Assembly (NCBI GenBank): GCA_963693365.1 | Contig: CAVNZM010000013.1 | Location: 6,262,001 to 6,326,000 of the forward strand | DNA from: Amoebidium appalachense | Lineage: Eukaryota > Ichthyosporea | DNA: 64,000 bases | Reading direction: 5' to 3' | Shown: positions 1 to 15,119 of the stretch, in pieces | Layout of the letters: each line of letters opens with the position of its first letter | Position numbering within the stretch: the first letter of the stretch is position 1 | Translations under genes and position numbers: made by a program | The notes under the pieces: model-generated | Seen by the model: the letters and a program-made list of their open reading frames with translations, nothing else | The model's database searches: none | Told to the model about the DNA's origin: nothing

Positions 1-349
1 AGCTATGAACAAACAGGTGGTCCCATATTGGGAACTTATAAATAGACATCCAATCAGGTTGAAAGAACAAAACGAGACCGGCTTTACATGGGCATGCAAT
101 AAAAACTTGCATATAGCTGCAAACTTTGTTTACAAATGTCACCACAAGACATTATCGTGTGTGACACAGGGAAAGTTCATTCAGCCAAGAGGAACAAAGC
201 AAGGATATCACGGGTGTGCACTGGGAATGTGATCTGAACAATCGTACTCACAAATCACCTCTGTCCCCTCCCCCCCCCCCCCACCACCACCACCCACCCA
301 CCCACCCACCCACCCACCCACACACAAACACGCACACGCACACACACAC

Positions 350-868
350 CTCGTGGTAGTGTTCGTTGATCTCCATCTCCATATCCAGACCGGTGAACTC
401 AGTCAAGTGCCTGTGCGTGTTGGAGTCTTCGGCACGGAACACTGGAAAAAGAGAAAAAGGGGGAAAAAACGGCAGTTACTGATTTGTACTTTTGTGTTTC
501 GGATTACAAAATGCGGGTGTGTGTAGGGGCGGACACACGTGCATGCTCGGTTGTGTGAAGAGCTCTGTGTTCCACCGTGCACCTGTGTGTGAATCCTTGA
601 GCCTATTGTGGTGGTATGCTGCTCCATGTGTGATTCAGATGTGCACGTGTACACGTGTGTACGGGTGTGCGTGTACCGTGTGTGTATGTGTGTGTAAGTG
701 TGTGTACGTGTGTGTATGTGTGTGTAAGTGTGTGTACGTGTGTATATGTGTTGTGTACGTGTGTGTATGTGTGGGCATGTACGTGTGTGGTGGTGCATGT
801 GTGTGTGTACACGTGGTTTTCGGGGTGTGTGTTGGTGGGCATACATGTGTGTCCTTGCCTGCATGACA

Positions 869-964
<96 letters not shown>

Positions 965-1252
965 ATGTTTGTCTGGGAGCGAGTGTCCGCGTGTCTCTCT
1001 CTCTATGTGTATGGGAGTGTGTGTATGTGTGTGCCTGCCGGTCTCCGTGCTTATATATCTGTGTGTGTGTATGTGTGTGTGTGTGTGTGTGTGTAGATGT
1101 GTTGTGCCCAGGACACTCACCAGGAGCAATCTCGAAGACCCTCTCGAGGTCACCGCAGATGGCCATCTGCTTGTACAGCTGAGGTGACTGCGCCAGGTAC
1201 GCACTGCCTGCTCACCCCAAGTCTTATTCACCTTCCCCTCCTCCCCTCACCT

Positions 1253-1291
<39 letters not shown>

Positions 1292-1711
1292 ACACCACCA
1301 CCGCCAACAACACACATGCACGCTTATGCACACAACGGCAGACACATGCACAGACAGACACGCACACAGATAGGCACACACGCACACGCAAGTGAACACC
1401 CGCACACGCAAGCGTATACACACACACACATACACACGCACGCGCATGTGCACATCCACACACACACTCACACAAACACCCACACACTCACACCCACCCA
1501 CCCACCCACCCACACCCACCCATCCACACAAACACACACATACACACGGTTAGGACGTACCCTTGAAGTAGGAGCACTTGAACACGTTTGCACCACCCTC
1601 AGATGCTGCGCTAATGATCTTGGGGGTGTGGATCTCCGTGAAGCCGTTTGCTGTATGTGTGTGTGTACAGATTAGAGATTTGTTACTGGAAAAAGTGCGA
1701 GGCAGGAAGGG

Positions 1712-1761
<50 letters not shown>

Positions 1762-2341
1762 TGTATAGACAACAAAGAGCAACAGCAAAACGTCACAAAA
1801 GTGGGGAAATCCAAAATCAAGCAATTTAAGAGTGCAGGTAGAAGACACTTGAACAGAGCCCATCATCAGGGGGGTTCCTATGCCTCCACAAAAGCATGGG
1901 TTTCGACTCTTTAACCTCTCACGCGTGGTTCCCAACCCATACTTTGTTTCAACAGCAATAGGCGAGTCCACCACTCTTGGCCAAAGACGAGCAGGGTTGT
2001 TCAAGGAGCAGCAATCTAAGAAAACAGAGTCAAAACTGCAGGCAGACAAAAACAAAGAAAACAAGCAGAGAAGTAGAGCATAAGCCGGGCTTCTATAAAG
2101 CTCCCCGACTCCCTAACCTATGGAGAAGGGGAGGGAGGGAAAGGGGGAGAGGGGGGGGGGGGGGGGGGGAGGGGGGGGGCAGAGGGGGGGGTGGGGGGAG
2201 GGGGGAGAGGGGGGAAGGGGGAAACGGGGGAGGGGGGAACATGGAGACAGAGAGAAATAGGGGGGGAACTTAATCTGGCCACTATTGTTTTATTAGAGGG
2301 TTACCCCACGCAATAAACCAATAGGTTTGACCCATGCCACT

Positions 2342-2378
<37 letters not shown>

Positions 2379-2808
2379 TAATGTGTATTGTCCTTTGTGT
2401 TTTACTTTTGTTGCGGGGCGGGAAGAGAGGGGAAGAGAGGGGGGGAGGGGGGGGGGGGGGGGGGGGGTTGTATATGGCATCACAAGACAAACAAAGATCG
2501 AGAGAAAATCGACCTGCACAGATGTCGAACCTGCAACCTTCCGTACCGGGGGGGGGGGGGGGGGAGTTGGAATTCAGAACACGGTACACAGTGCACGTAC
2601 ACGATGAGACGGTGAAGAGCATCTACACAAGCACGCATCGAGGTATGAAATATCAGCAACGCCTAGTAGAGGAGGCGTGCAGGGAAGGGAGAGGCAAGGG
2701 AAGGGGGGACAGGTAGAGTGATGCTGATATGCATTTGGCCATGCAACATGGGCACGTGTGCACGTGAAGTCTGCATGTGCAGGTACGGGAATGCACCGGG
2801 TGGGGGAT

Positions 2809-2845
<37 letters not shown>

Positions 2846-2961
2846 GAGGGGAGGGGAGACAGGCACGAACCCATAAGGAACTCCCTGAACAGATGGCACA
2901 CAGAGCCCTGCAGGCGGAAGATGGCCTGGTTGGCCGGTGTCTAGAAAGAAACAGGGTGTCA

Positions 2962-3024
<63 letters not shown>

Positions 3025-3187
3025 TGTGTGTGTTACGTGTGCATGTGTGCGTGTTGTGGCATAATAGGTGTCTGTATGAGTGTTGTGCCAGATGCATGCT
3101 ACGCACGCATGTCCTGGTTATCGTGTGCGCATGCTCAGTGTGCCTTTGTGTGATGGTAGTGTGCCATCTCATCTGTATGTGTGTGTG

Positions 3188-3226
<39 letters not shown>

Positions 3227-3664
3227 GCAAAGTGCATATTCATGTGTCTTGTGTGCCTGCATTATCTAAGTGCACACGCCTGCTAAACAGCGGGGCACAG
3301 CACACCCCCACAAGCACACCCCAGCCACGTCGCCACGAGCCACACACGAACACCACATCCACACGGGCACACACACACACACAAGCGCGGCACGCACACC
3401 GGGAGACGCATGCGCATGTACACCTACCCTCAGATCGATGACACGGTTGTCAAGACGCACATCCTGGTACACGGGCTTGAACACGGAGTCCTGGGAGGAG
3501 GAAAAGGGGAGGGGGGGGGAGGGGGGGGGGGGGGGGGTTGGTTAGGTTGCGGAACACGGTACTAAGTAACAACTACACAATGAGAAGCACGGTGCAGGAC
3601 ACGTCCAAAAGCAAAGAGGCAAGCATGTAACATCCGCAACGTTTTTTTTTTGTTGTTGTTGTTT

Positions 3665-3718
<54 letters not shown>

Positions 3719-4053
3719 GAAAGAGGGGGGAACGGGAGAGGGGGAGAAAGTGTTACACATTGCATAATAAACATTCACGATAAACAACACCATGCAATTA
3801 TTCAAAAGAGGGGTCTAGAATACGGGGCAGGGTACAAAGTACAACCACACGATGAGCAACACGGATAGACACAGGACACATAACGGTATGCAAACACAAG
3901 CATCTGATGTAGTATATATACAACATCAGCAGCACCTAGTTTGTAGGAGGGGGGAGGGGGGGGGGGGGGGGGGGGGGGGGGAGGAATGTTTGTTAAGAAT
4001 GTGATCTGTAGTGTGTGTGTGTGCGTGTGCGTGCGTGTGTGCGTGTGCGTGCG

Positions 4054-4120
<67 letters not shown>

Positions 4121-6165
4121 ATTTGTGCGCGCATGTGTGTACGTGTGTGCTTATGTGTGCTTGTGTTTTCATGCATACATGTGTGTGCACTTACAGGCTT
4201 CTCGAGCTCAGAGTCAGGCACGGAGGCATCCTCGACCTGGAATGGCAGCTGGGGGGTGGCTGCACTGACCACAAACAGCTGGGAAAAAGAGGGGGGGGGG
4301 GGGAGGGGGGGGGGGGGGGGAGGGAGGTTAGAATGTATTACAGACTCACCCCGGGCCACGGAGCGCAGTTTTTGCAAAGGCACACACACAGAGTATGCAT
4401 CACAGGAGAAAGAGGGGGGGGGGGAGGGGGGGGGGGGGGGGGGGGGGGGGGTAAGAATGCAGAACATGGTACGAAATACAACTATGCACCATGAGAAACA
4501 CTGTGCAGGACACATGCAAAGGCAACCAGTAATATAAGCATGAGGGTGGCGGAAGGTTGGATGCAAGAGGCGGCACAAAACAAAAAGGGCATCGAAAGGG
4601 TGGGTGGGTGGCGGGGGGGGGGGGGGGGGGGGGGGTCAGATTCGATGGCGGGGTTGGTGGGGATGGGGGGGGGGGGGGGGGGGGGGCATGTACTTACCTT
4701 TGTGATTTTGAGCTCAAAGTCCTTCTGGCTGCATGCCTGGATGGGGGTGGGGGCCTGGGTGAGGATGCCCTCCACGGCAACCAATGACTCCTTGTTGACC
4801 CTGCAACCCCCTTACGTAAGTGCAAATACCATACACCTTACGTAAGTGCAAAATACCATACACCTTACGTAAGCACAAATTTCATTCACCTTACGTTAGC
4901 ACCATACCACACTCCTTACGTAAGCACACATCACACGGCGCACCCTTCATAAGGGTAAGCATCGTATGTGCTCCAACCTTTATATGCACCATACCATACG
5001 GGTTCCCTATGAACCATCGACAACAGCCATTCAGTTTTTACACAGTTCCCGTATATAGTCGATGCCATCTGGGTAGCTCACACAGACCATAAATCTTGCA
5101 AGGAAAATCACCACAGTAGCAGGGGGTTTTTTTTTGTGGGGGGAGGGGGGGGGGGGGGGGGAGGGGGAGAACACATACACACTGCAGAACTTGACCATCA
5201 GCTTGCTGGTGGTCTCGTCGACGGCACACAGGGCTTGCAGGGTGTCAAAACGCTGGCGCAGAACCATGAAGCACTGCTTGCCTGCACACACACAGGGAGG
5301 GAGGGAGGGGAAAGTGGGTTAAGAGGGTGTTACAGAGTACGACGTACACATTCATGACAAACAACACAATGCAGATTTTGCAAACAAATGTGCACACACA
5401 ATGACTAGCATCAAACATAGAACCCATCCTCAAGAGAGCCCCAGTCATCCACAGAGGGGCAGGGAGGGGGAGAGGGGAGGAGGAGACGGTGTACGCATTC
5501 ATGACGGACAAAACGATGCAGAGCACTCACAAAGGCGAGGGCGAGGGGAGAATGCCTGCAATTTACCAAAGGCAAAGCCTTCATCTTACTTGACACATTC
5601 AACTGCATAACCATGCATGCAAACACACACACCCGCACTCACACGACCACATACCCCCCCCCCCCCCCCCCCCCCCGGGGGCCCCTCCTCCCCCTCCCCC
5701 CTCCTCCCCAGAGAACATATATACACACATCTACTTGTATGTACAGGCACACAAACACGTCCCCATGCACAAACACCCACAACACCAACACCTACACTCA
5801 CAGACACACAGCCCAAATTACTCCCCCCCCCCCCCAAAAAAAAATGCCCCCTCCCCCCCCCCCCCCACACCCACACACACACACACACACCCACACACCC
5901 ACACCCACACACACACGTACCTGTGCCACGAACGTTGTGCACACGGGCCCTCAGCAGAACCTCCTGGCCGACCTGGTTGGCATTCAGGTCCCCAATGCGG
6001 TGCCACGTGCGCCCTGTGAACACGTGCACACAGTCTTAGCATCCTCATACTGCACACATTATTCTCATCTGTTCTGCGCAATGTGTTCTCATAATTCACA
6101 CATTGTATACTTGGTCTGCAAACACGCTTAGCTTTCTCCGGCAGATGGGGTGGGGTGGTGTGTGT

Positions 6166-6211
<46 letters not shown>

Positions 6212-9200
6212 GGGAGAGAGAGAGAGAGAGAGGGAGAGAGAGAGAATGGTGCGGTTGAGCGTGAGCAAAGCAAATCATCTCTGAGGTGTGTGTGTGTGTG
6301 TGTGTGCGTGTGTGCATGTGTGTGTGTGTGCGCGCGCGCGTGTGTGTGTGTGTGTGTGTGCGTGCGTGTGTGTATGTCAGTATGTTGAATTGAAGGGGTA
6401 TATCTGTTATGTATCCGTGTACATACTCCATACACTACATGTAACGACAGAGAACAGAAGAAAAAAGAAAAGAAAAAACAGCAGTTGGGACCCACCTGCG
6501 CGGGAGGCAGACTGGTTAAGCTTCTCATTGCCGTAGCGGTCCTTGGACACATCCTGCACAGAAAGAAGGGGGGGGGGGGGGGGGGGTTTGAATGTGGAAA
6601 ACGGTACGAAGTACACATACACGATGAGAAGCATGGTGCAGGGAGAATGCATAAGAAGGAGGTGGCGAGGATATGTATACACTAGAAGGGGATGGGGGGG
6701 GTAGGGGTGTGGCCGCGTGGGATGGTGGCGCAAGAGATACATGGATCAGGGGAGGCAAACAGGAAGCTATTTGCATTGTTTACTTTTTTTTATAAAAATT
6801 TCTTTTTCTTTCTTTTTTTTTTTTTTTTTGTTTGGGGGGGGGGGGGGGGGGTAATAATACACAGTAAAAGCACAAAGACAACAAAGAAAGCATAAGGTAC
6901 GGTCCATTGACGTCAAAAGAACTAGGAGAAAAAAAGGGGAGGTGGCGCCCCCGAATGGGGGAGGAAGGGGGAGGGGGGTTTGAATGCGTCAAAAAGTCCA
7001 AAGTACACAAGAACAAACGGATAACACGATGCAGAATGCAAGCCATACATAAAGAGTATGCATTATAAGCAGAGCCCATCCTCAGGGGGGGCCCACGTCA
7101 TCCACAGTACCCGAGTTTCGACCTATTCACCTCGTTAACGAAACCCAACTCAGATATTGTTTCACTTGAACATGGGTAGGTCACCCGTCTTGATCAGAGA
7201 CGAGCAGGGTTGCTTATGCAGGCAAGGGCAGTGGGAAAGGCCGGGGGTTGGGGAGGGCTTGAATGTGCTACAGAGTAAGTGCTACACATTTACGACAGAC
7301 GAAACAATCCAGATTGCAAAGCACACACAAGACTTTCAGGAGTATGCATCTTAGCAGAACCCCTGGGACGCGAGGGGAAGGGGGGGGGGTGTATTGCATA
7401 GTGCCCCTTGAAATGGTCCTCGCATTCCATGTACGCTCAGAGAAAATACCAAATGTTTTAATTATATGAGTTTTTTGATTGTGTGTGTGTGTGGGGGGGG
7501 GGGGGGGGGGGGGGGTTGGGAGCTGGGCTATTGCTCAAAATGTAAATATGTGTCAAGGGGAATGGCATGCGGGAGCAATTTGTGACTCTATTTTCATGTT
7601 TTCGTGTAACAGGCCTTACTCGCACAAAGCGAGGAAACACAAGCAACACGTTCCCGAAATAGTCTACGAGGTCCACATTAAATTAAAACATCATGTGGGA
7701 AGCAAAGGGCTTGCGATAAGAAAATACGTGTACAGGGGGGGGGGGGCGGTTGAGACGAGACGGGGGGATGGGGTGCAGAGGATGATGAGGTTTGCGGGGG
7801 AGAGGGAACGGGGGGGAGGGGGGTTGCTCTTACATTCTTCTCCTCTTCCAACCTCTGGGCCTCCTGTAATTATTTCAGAATGTGTCAGTATGCAGAAAGC
7901 AGCATACTACTGCTCAGCGTTTGAAAATTAAAATTTCAGGGGGTGGGGGGGCAAGCCCTGGCCAAGAGAAGAGTGTAATCAGAGGAAGAGGGCGGATTTT
8001 TGAAGGCGGTTCAGAGCACGAAGCACACATTCACGACGGGCAGTACAATGGGGCCCCGTAGGGTGGGGTGGGGGGGGGGGGGGGGGGGGGCTGGAAGGGG
8101 AAGAGCGGGTGAGGAGAAGGAATATTAGGGTCGGCCAGAGAAGGACCACGGGAACGGGGGAGGGGCAATTTCTGAGGACATCCATATCACAAACGGAGGG
8201 GGGGGGGGAGGCATTGGGGAGAGGGGGGGGGGGGGGGGAAGCGGTGGAGGGGGCGTTGGGGGGGGGGGGAAGCGGGTGAGGGAGGGTGGGGGGGGGGGGG
8301 AGGGGGGAAGGCAGCACACACCAGCTGAGCCTGCCTCTCTGCCTTTGCCTTTTCGGCGGCAGCAGCCTTCTCGGCCTTACGGATGTCCTTTTTGGAGGGA
8401 CCCTGGTCGGCCCTGACAAGCAAGTGGGGTTAGGCACTGACTGGGTCAGGTCCGACAAATGATTGAATGAAAGCAAAAGGTATCTCTCAGTCCTCAAGAA
8501 AAGCACAGAGGTCAAGGGGAAGGGGGGGGGGGGGAAGACACGAGGAGTGAGGAGCATGCGTGGGGAAAGGGGGAGGGGTGCACACGTCATCGAATGGACT
8601 GTGCCAGAGATCCGGTTGGCATTCATCCTCCCCTTCTTCCTTCCCCTTCCTCCGCTCCAACCCTCCCCCTTCCCCTTCACATCCCTCCCTCCCCCCTTCC
8701 ACCCGAAAGGGAGAAAAAAACATACGCACCAGAACACACACACATACCATCTTAACCCAAAATCCCCCTACAGTCAACGTGCACTTGTCCCCCTCCCATG
8801 CCTTTTCATACAACCGGTTTCACTTAAAACAGCAAGCACTTACTTGGCCTCGCCCTCTGCAGCAGCAGGCTTCTTCTCAGCCCCAGGGGCAGCCCATTCC
8901 TCCCCTGTGACTTGCAGGTACTGTTTCTTCAAGTCCAGGAGAATATCCACCTAGGCAAAGGGAAAGGTGGTAAGAAACACAGGAAACGTGGGTCGAGTAA
9001 AACTGTGGTGCCATGGGCAGGCTTTGTGATGGTATACAGGACAGGCACGAACCACACCCACAATCTCTAAGATGCCCCCCTAAGCAGGCTAACCCTTTTA
9101 CGCAAGAGCAACTCCATTTTCTCATGTTTACCTGGACTTTAATTTCCTCCTTGGTCTTGCCGTCAGCCTTTGCCTGGCGTACAGCCTCGCCCTGGGCCGT

Positions 9201-9233
9201 GATCTGCGCCCCTAGGTCCTCTTTCGTGGCCAT
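350..9233 (-). CDS. DARS1: Aspartate--tRNA ligase, cytoplasmic type, with N-terminal WHEP domain (3' end beyond window)
   Basis: Charges tRNA-Asp with aspartate in the cytosol. Exons, in coding order: 9233-9132, 8950-8844, 8412-8322, 7863-7834, 6553-6496, 6013-5921, 5281-5179, 4800-4698, 4278-4195, 3490-3428, 2940-2871, 1650-1561, 1207-1121, 441-350. All phases agree across the junctions. The first two exons encode a WHEP helix-turn-helix (start [10 protein letters not shown], then [16 protein letters not shown]), followed by a Lys/Ala/Glu-rich linker. Next come the anticodon-binding OB fold ([28 protein letters not shown]) and the class II core: [10 protein letters not shown], motif 1 ([10 protein letters not shown]), flipping loop (SEGGANVF), QSPQLYKQ and motif 2 ([15 protein letters not shown]). 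Motif 3 must lie left of position 1. Positions 1-349 are intron with C and CA tracts. The family call is very secure. The exon 7 donor was placed at GTATGT because only that keeps the frame. Confidence 0.96.
866..4117. repeat. Microsatellites and G/C homopolymers in AspRS introns
   Basis: Main tracts are (GA)n at about 869-918 running into (GT)n to 963, C run 1254-1281, G run 1713-1760, G runs 2342-2376 and 2812-2844, (GT)n 2965-3021, G run 3679-3717 and (GT)n 4012-4117. They are intronic. Long ORFs read through them (His/Thr, Cys/Val, Ser/Leu, Pro or Gly repeats) are artefacts. Confidence 0.9.
2520..6660 (-). repeat. Group of 3'-terminal fragments of the C-tailed repeat in AspRS introns
   Basis: Short fragments at about 2560-2625, 3540-3605, 3815-3870, 4440-4520 and 6575-6655 share a diverged block reading roughly GGTACGAAGTACACATACAC followed by ATGAGAAGCATGGTGCAGG. 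Each starts directly at, or within a few bases of, a plus-strand G tract. An older, longer copy lies at about 1843-2030, and weakly related pieces are at 5310-5420, 7262-7400 and 8000-8045. They look like 5'-truncated insertions in the minus orientation. Confidence 0.65.
4811..4924. repeat. Tandem array of palindromic CTTACGTAAG units in an AspRS intron
   Basis: Four perfect copies of the palindrome CTTACGTAAG (4811, 4837, 4864, 4915) and one degenerate copy (4890) are spaced 25-27 bp apart. They lie directly upstream of AspRS exon 8 on the coding strand; the first unit is 10 bp from the acceptor. Each palindrome contains a GTAAG 5' splice-site core on both strands and also resembles a bZIP site (TTACGTAA). 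Confidence 0.85.
6972..7253 (-). repeat. C-tailed interspersed repeat, near full-length copy in an AspRS intron
   Basis: This segment is nearly the reverse complement of 54985-55275, and is related to 58226-58569 and 58675-59017. In the sense of the repeat it runs from a conserved block containing GCATAAGCAAC, through GGTCGAAACTC and GAGGATGGGCTCTGC, to TTCGTAC...TCAAACCCCCC. The C tail is the G tract near 6970 on the plus strand. A coding sequence is unlikely because the copies contain stops in all frames. Confidence 0.8.
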
Positions 9234-12613
<3,380 letters not shown>

Positions 12614-13842
12614 CCCTGTGCACAAAGAATGTGTATTCAGCACCTTTTGTGCCTTGCAAACATGGTGCCTGCAAACGTAGCAGAGATGGGTTATAGATTT
12701 GGAGACCCAATGAACAAGAGTTGTGTAAAACGTATTCGCTAATCGATGGTCACGTTGCATCGGGCCATGCAAGATGTCATTGCGAATCGCTAATCAAACA
12801 GGTCACAATGCATTGGGCGATGCAAGATGTACAAGTGCGAAATTCAAACATAATTCACTGACACAGCCACTAACAGCCACCCACCTCGTCACCACTGTCG
12901 TCACATTCCGGATATAGTATGGGCGAGGAAGACCTGTTCTGTGCCCCATTTTTCACAGCAGAAATGATGTGGGCGGTCAGCAACAGAACCACAAGGATGA
13001 GAAGCCAGGATGTTTTGTCATGTGTGCACGCAGATGTGGAGCCCCACATTCTACCAGGGCGCCCCATCTTCACAAAGCAAGCCCACCAAAGGCTACCCCA
13101 AGGCCCAAATTTGAAAAGTGGAAGCGAACTGAACTGTGTGTTCTCGGGTTGCATAGCCTTTTGAAGCCACGAAAAGGTGTGAAACGTTCTGTTTAGTGGT
13201 GGACTGTGTCGGGGTCTCCAATTCCGTATTTCCTGGTGCGCTCTTGGCCAATCGTTTAGGGGTTTGGGACCGCGAATGAATAGGGAGGCACACACCTTTC
13301 CTCAGTAGATATCCGCCTGAGATAGCCTAGTGAATGGCCATGGTGTACACAGTATCCCACTGCCCTTTCTTTTACAATTGTAATGCAGATAATGTCGCCA
13401 AAATTTCTTTTTAAATGCCCCCCCCTTTTTTTTTCAAAAAAAAGCTGCCGTCTGAGCAATAGCCACCTGAGAGGTGTAGAGCCCTGGATGACTCTTCAGC
13501 AATCAAAATGCAAATCGATGTAGATATACGGTGGATATTATCGGAAAATTTTGCACCATTTCAGGCCCATTTCACACGGCACACTTAGCCACACTTATGT
13601 CAGGCCCCACCGCAATCACCTCATTATTGCCGAGCGATATGGACCACATACCTACTATGAGCCTGCCAAATACGTTCTTTCAATCTTTCTTCTGTACTTA
13701 TACATAGAATACAGACAGATAGCTATATATAAAAAAAAATATTAAAAAAGTGTACGTACGCATAGTAATGCGTTGTGGTCAATTCAGGATATATTTGCAC
13801 TAGGTAAGGGGGGGGAGATCGGCGAGGGGGAGGGAGGGGGTG

Positions 13843-13905
<63 letters not shown>

Positions 13906-14454
13906 AGGGGGAGGGGGGGGGGAGGGGAGGGGGGGAGGGGGGGGGGGGGGGAGGGGAGGGGGGGGGGGGGGGGGAGGGGGGGGGGGAGGGGGGGGGAGGG
14001 GGGAGGGGGGGGGGAGGGGGGAGGGGGGGGGGAGGGGGGAGGGGGGGGGGGGCGCTGTGACAGGGGCGGGGGGGCATGAGAGGGGGAAAGGAGTGAATTT
14101 CCCATCGTAAGTATGAGCACCGTGTACTGTAATGCACATTTTGGGGCGGTGCCGGATATATTTACACACTGCCTGCAGGCAAAAGTAGCTACAGGTGCTC
14201 GCGGAATACATTATTTCTAACTACATTTTGAATAAAACAAATACTAACATATTTCTTTATAATAAAGCCTGATATAAAGCCTCACTAGTATTTGGTCCAT
14301 ATGCACCATTATATACGTACTGATGATACGGGGGTCGCATGCTGAGTCGCATGTGACGTCCTGCGCCAGCGTGGCAGGTTGTGTGACGTCATCTGTATGA
14401 CGTCAGTTGCGGATCGGCCCGGGAACCAGTGTTTGGCACCGGGAACCACTGTTT
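12614..14454. other. Intergenic region with a long G-rich tract
   Basis: No supported gene. A 60-140 residue reading frame on the minus strand around 12870-13295 has a hydrophobic stretch (SWLLILVVLLLTAHI) but no splice or homology support. From about 13840 to 14055 the plus strand is almost pure G broken by single A residues. Positions 14413-14454 carry two copies of a CGGGAACCA(G/C)TGTTT unit that also occurs beside the other end of the retrotransposon (23614-23720). Confidence 0.65.
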
Positions 14455-14586
14455 TTCACATCACTCACTCGTGCTTGCCTCATGCCCCCCGTGTCCGTGG
14501 AGTGCAGGCCGTCGTGCCTGCACCCAAGGGGCTGGCCGAGGCGGGGGCCGCCAGGGGGGGTCCATGCCATGAGCCCCCCCGCACCA
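14455..14586 (-). repeat. Split direct repeat B2 of the PAT-like element
   Basis: It matches B1 (14977-15109) almost exactly over about 132 bp, from TTCACATCACTCACTCG to CCCGCACCA, with one C-run length difference. It forms the downstream outer end of the element. Confidence 0.9.
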
Positions 14587-14700
14587 GCCGGGGCTGGGCC
14601 CCGCCTCGACATGCTTTATTGCCGCTGCAATCGGGCTGTGAGCCAGTCACAGTCGCATACGTACACCGTCGTGTATACAGACTGAGAGGTGGGTGGGTGG

Positions 14701-14976
14701 GAGCCGCCGTGTGCTAGCCACCGAAAACGCAATCGTGCTAACAAAAACCGTACGTGCAGCACACGGCGAAAACGAAGGTGGCCTGCATCTGCAGTGTGCT
14801 GCGCCGGAAATACCGGCGCTGGTGGCGCCTGACGTCAGGCGCTGCGCCAGACCGATGTCAGCCGCCGCTGCGGCTGCGCCTGGCGCCGCGGCCCGTGACG
14901 TCATGGGCCGCCCGGCTGCCTGCGCCCGAAGTGATCCGTGAAACATCTTTCATCTGCTGCGCATATGAAACGTACA
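14701..14976 (-). repeat. Split direct repeat A2 of the PAT-like element
   Basis: About 276 bp matching A1 (23333-23608) with no difference noticed. Its edge CGTACA touches the first base of B1, so the A2/B1 joint is precise, as expected from a circular intermediate. It contains several inverted CGCC/GGCG-rich segments around 14870-14900. Confidence 0.92.
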
Positions 14977-15109
14977 TTCACATCACTCACTCGTGCTTGC
15001 CTCATGCCCCCCGTGTCCGTGGAGTGCAGGCCGTCGTGCCTGCACCCAAGGGGCTGGCCGAGGCGGGGGCCGCCAGGGGGGGTCCATGCCATGAGCCCCC
15101 CCCGCACCA
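14977..15109 (-). repeat. Split direct repeat B1 of the PAT-like element
   Basis: The inner copy of B, directly downstream of the recombinase ORF on the minus strand and joined without gap to A2. Confidence 0.9.
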
Positions 15110-15119
15110 CAAGGCCCCC

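Noticed and set aside
403-1231. Long frames of His-Thr, Cys-Val and Ser-Leu repeats
   Set aside because: They are translations of (CA/GT)n and (GA)n microsatellites within an AspRS intron; similar frames occur at every such tract.
12870-13295. Minus-strand frame with a hydrophobic segment, possible upstream exon of the CXC gene
   Set aside because: No family match, and joining it to the exon at 12615 needs a weak donor to keep frame. Kept only as a note.
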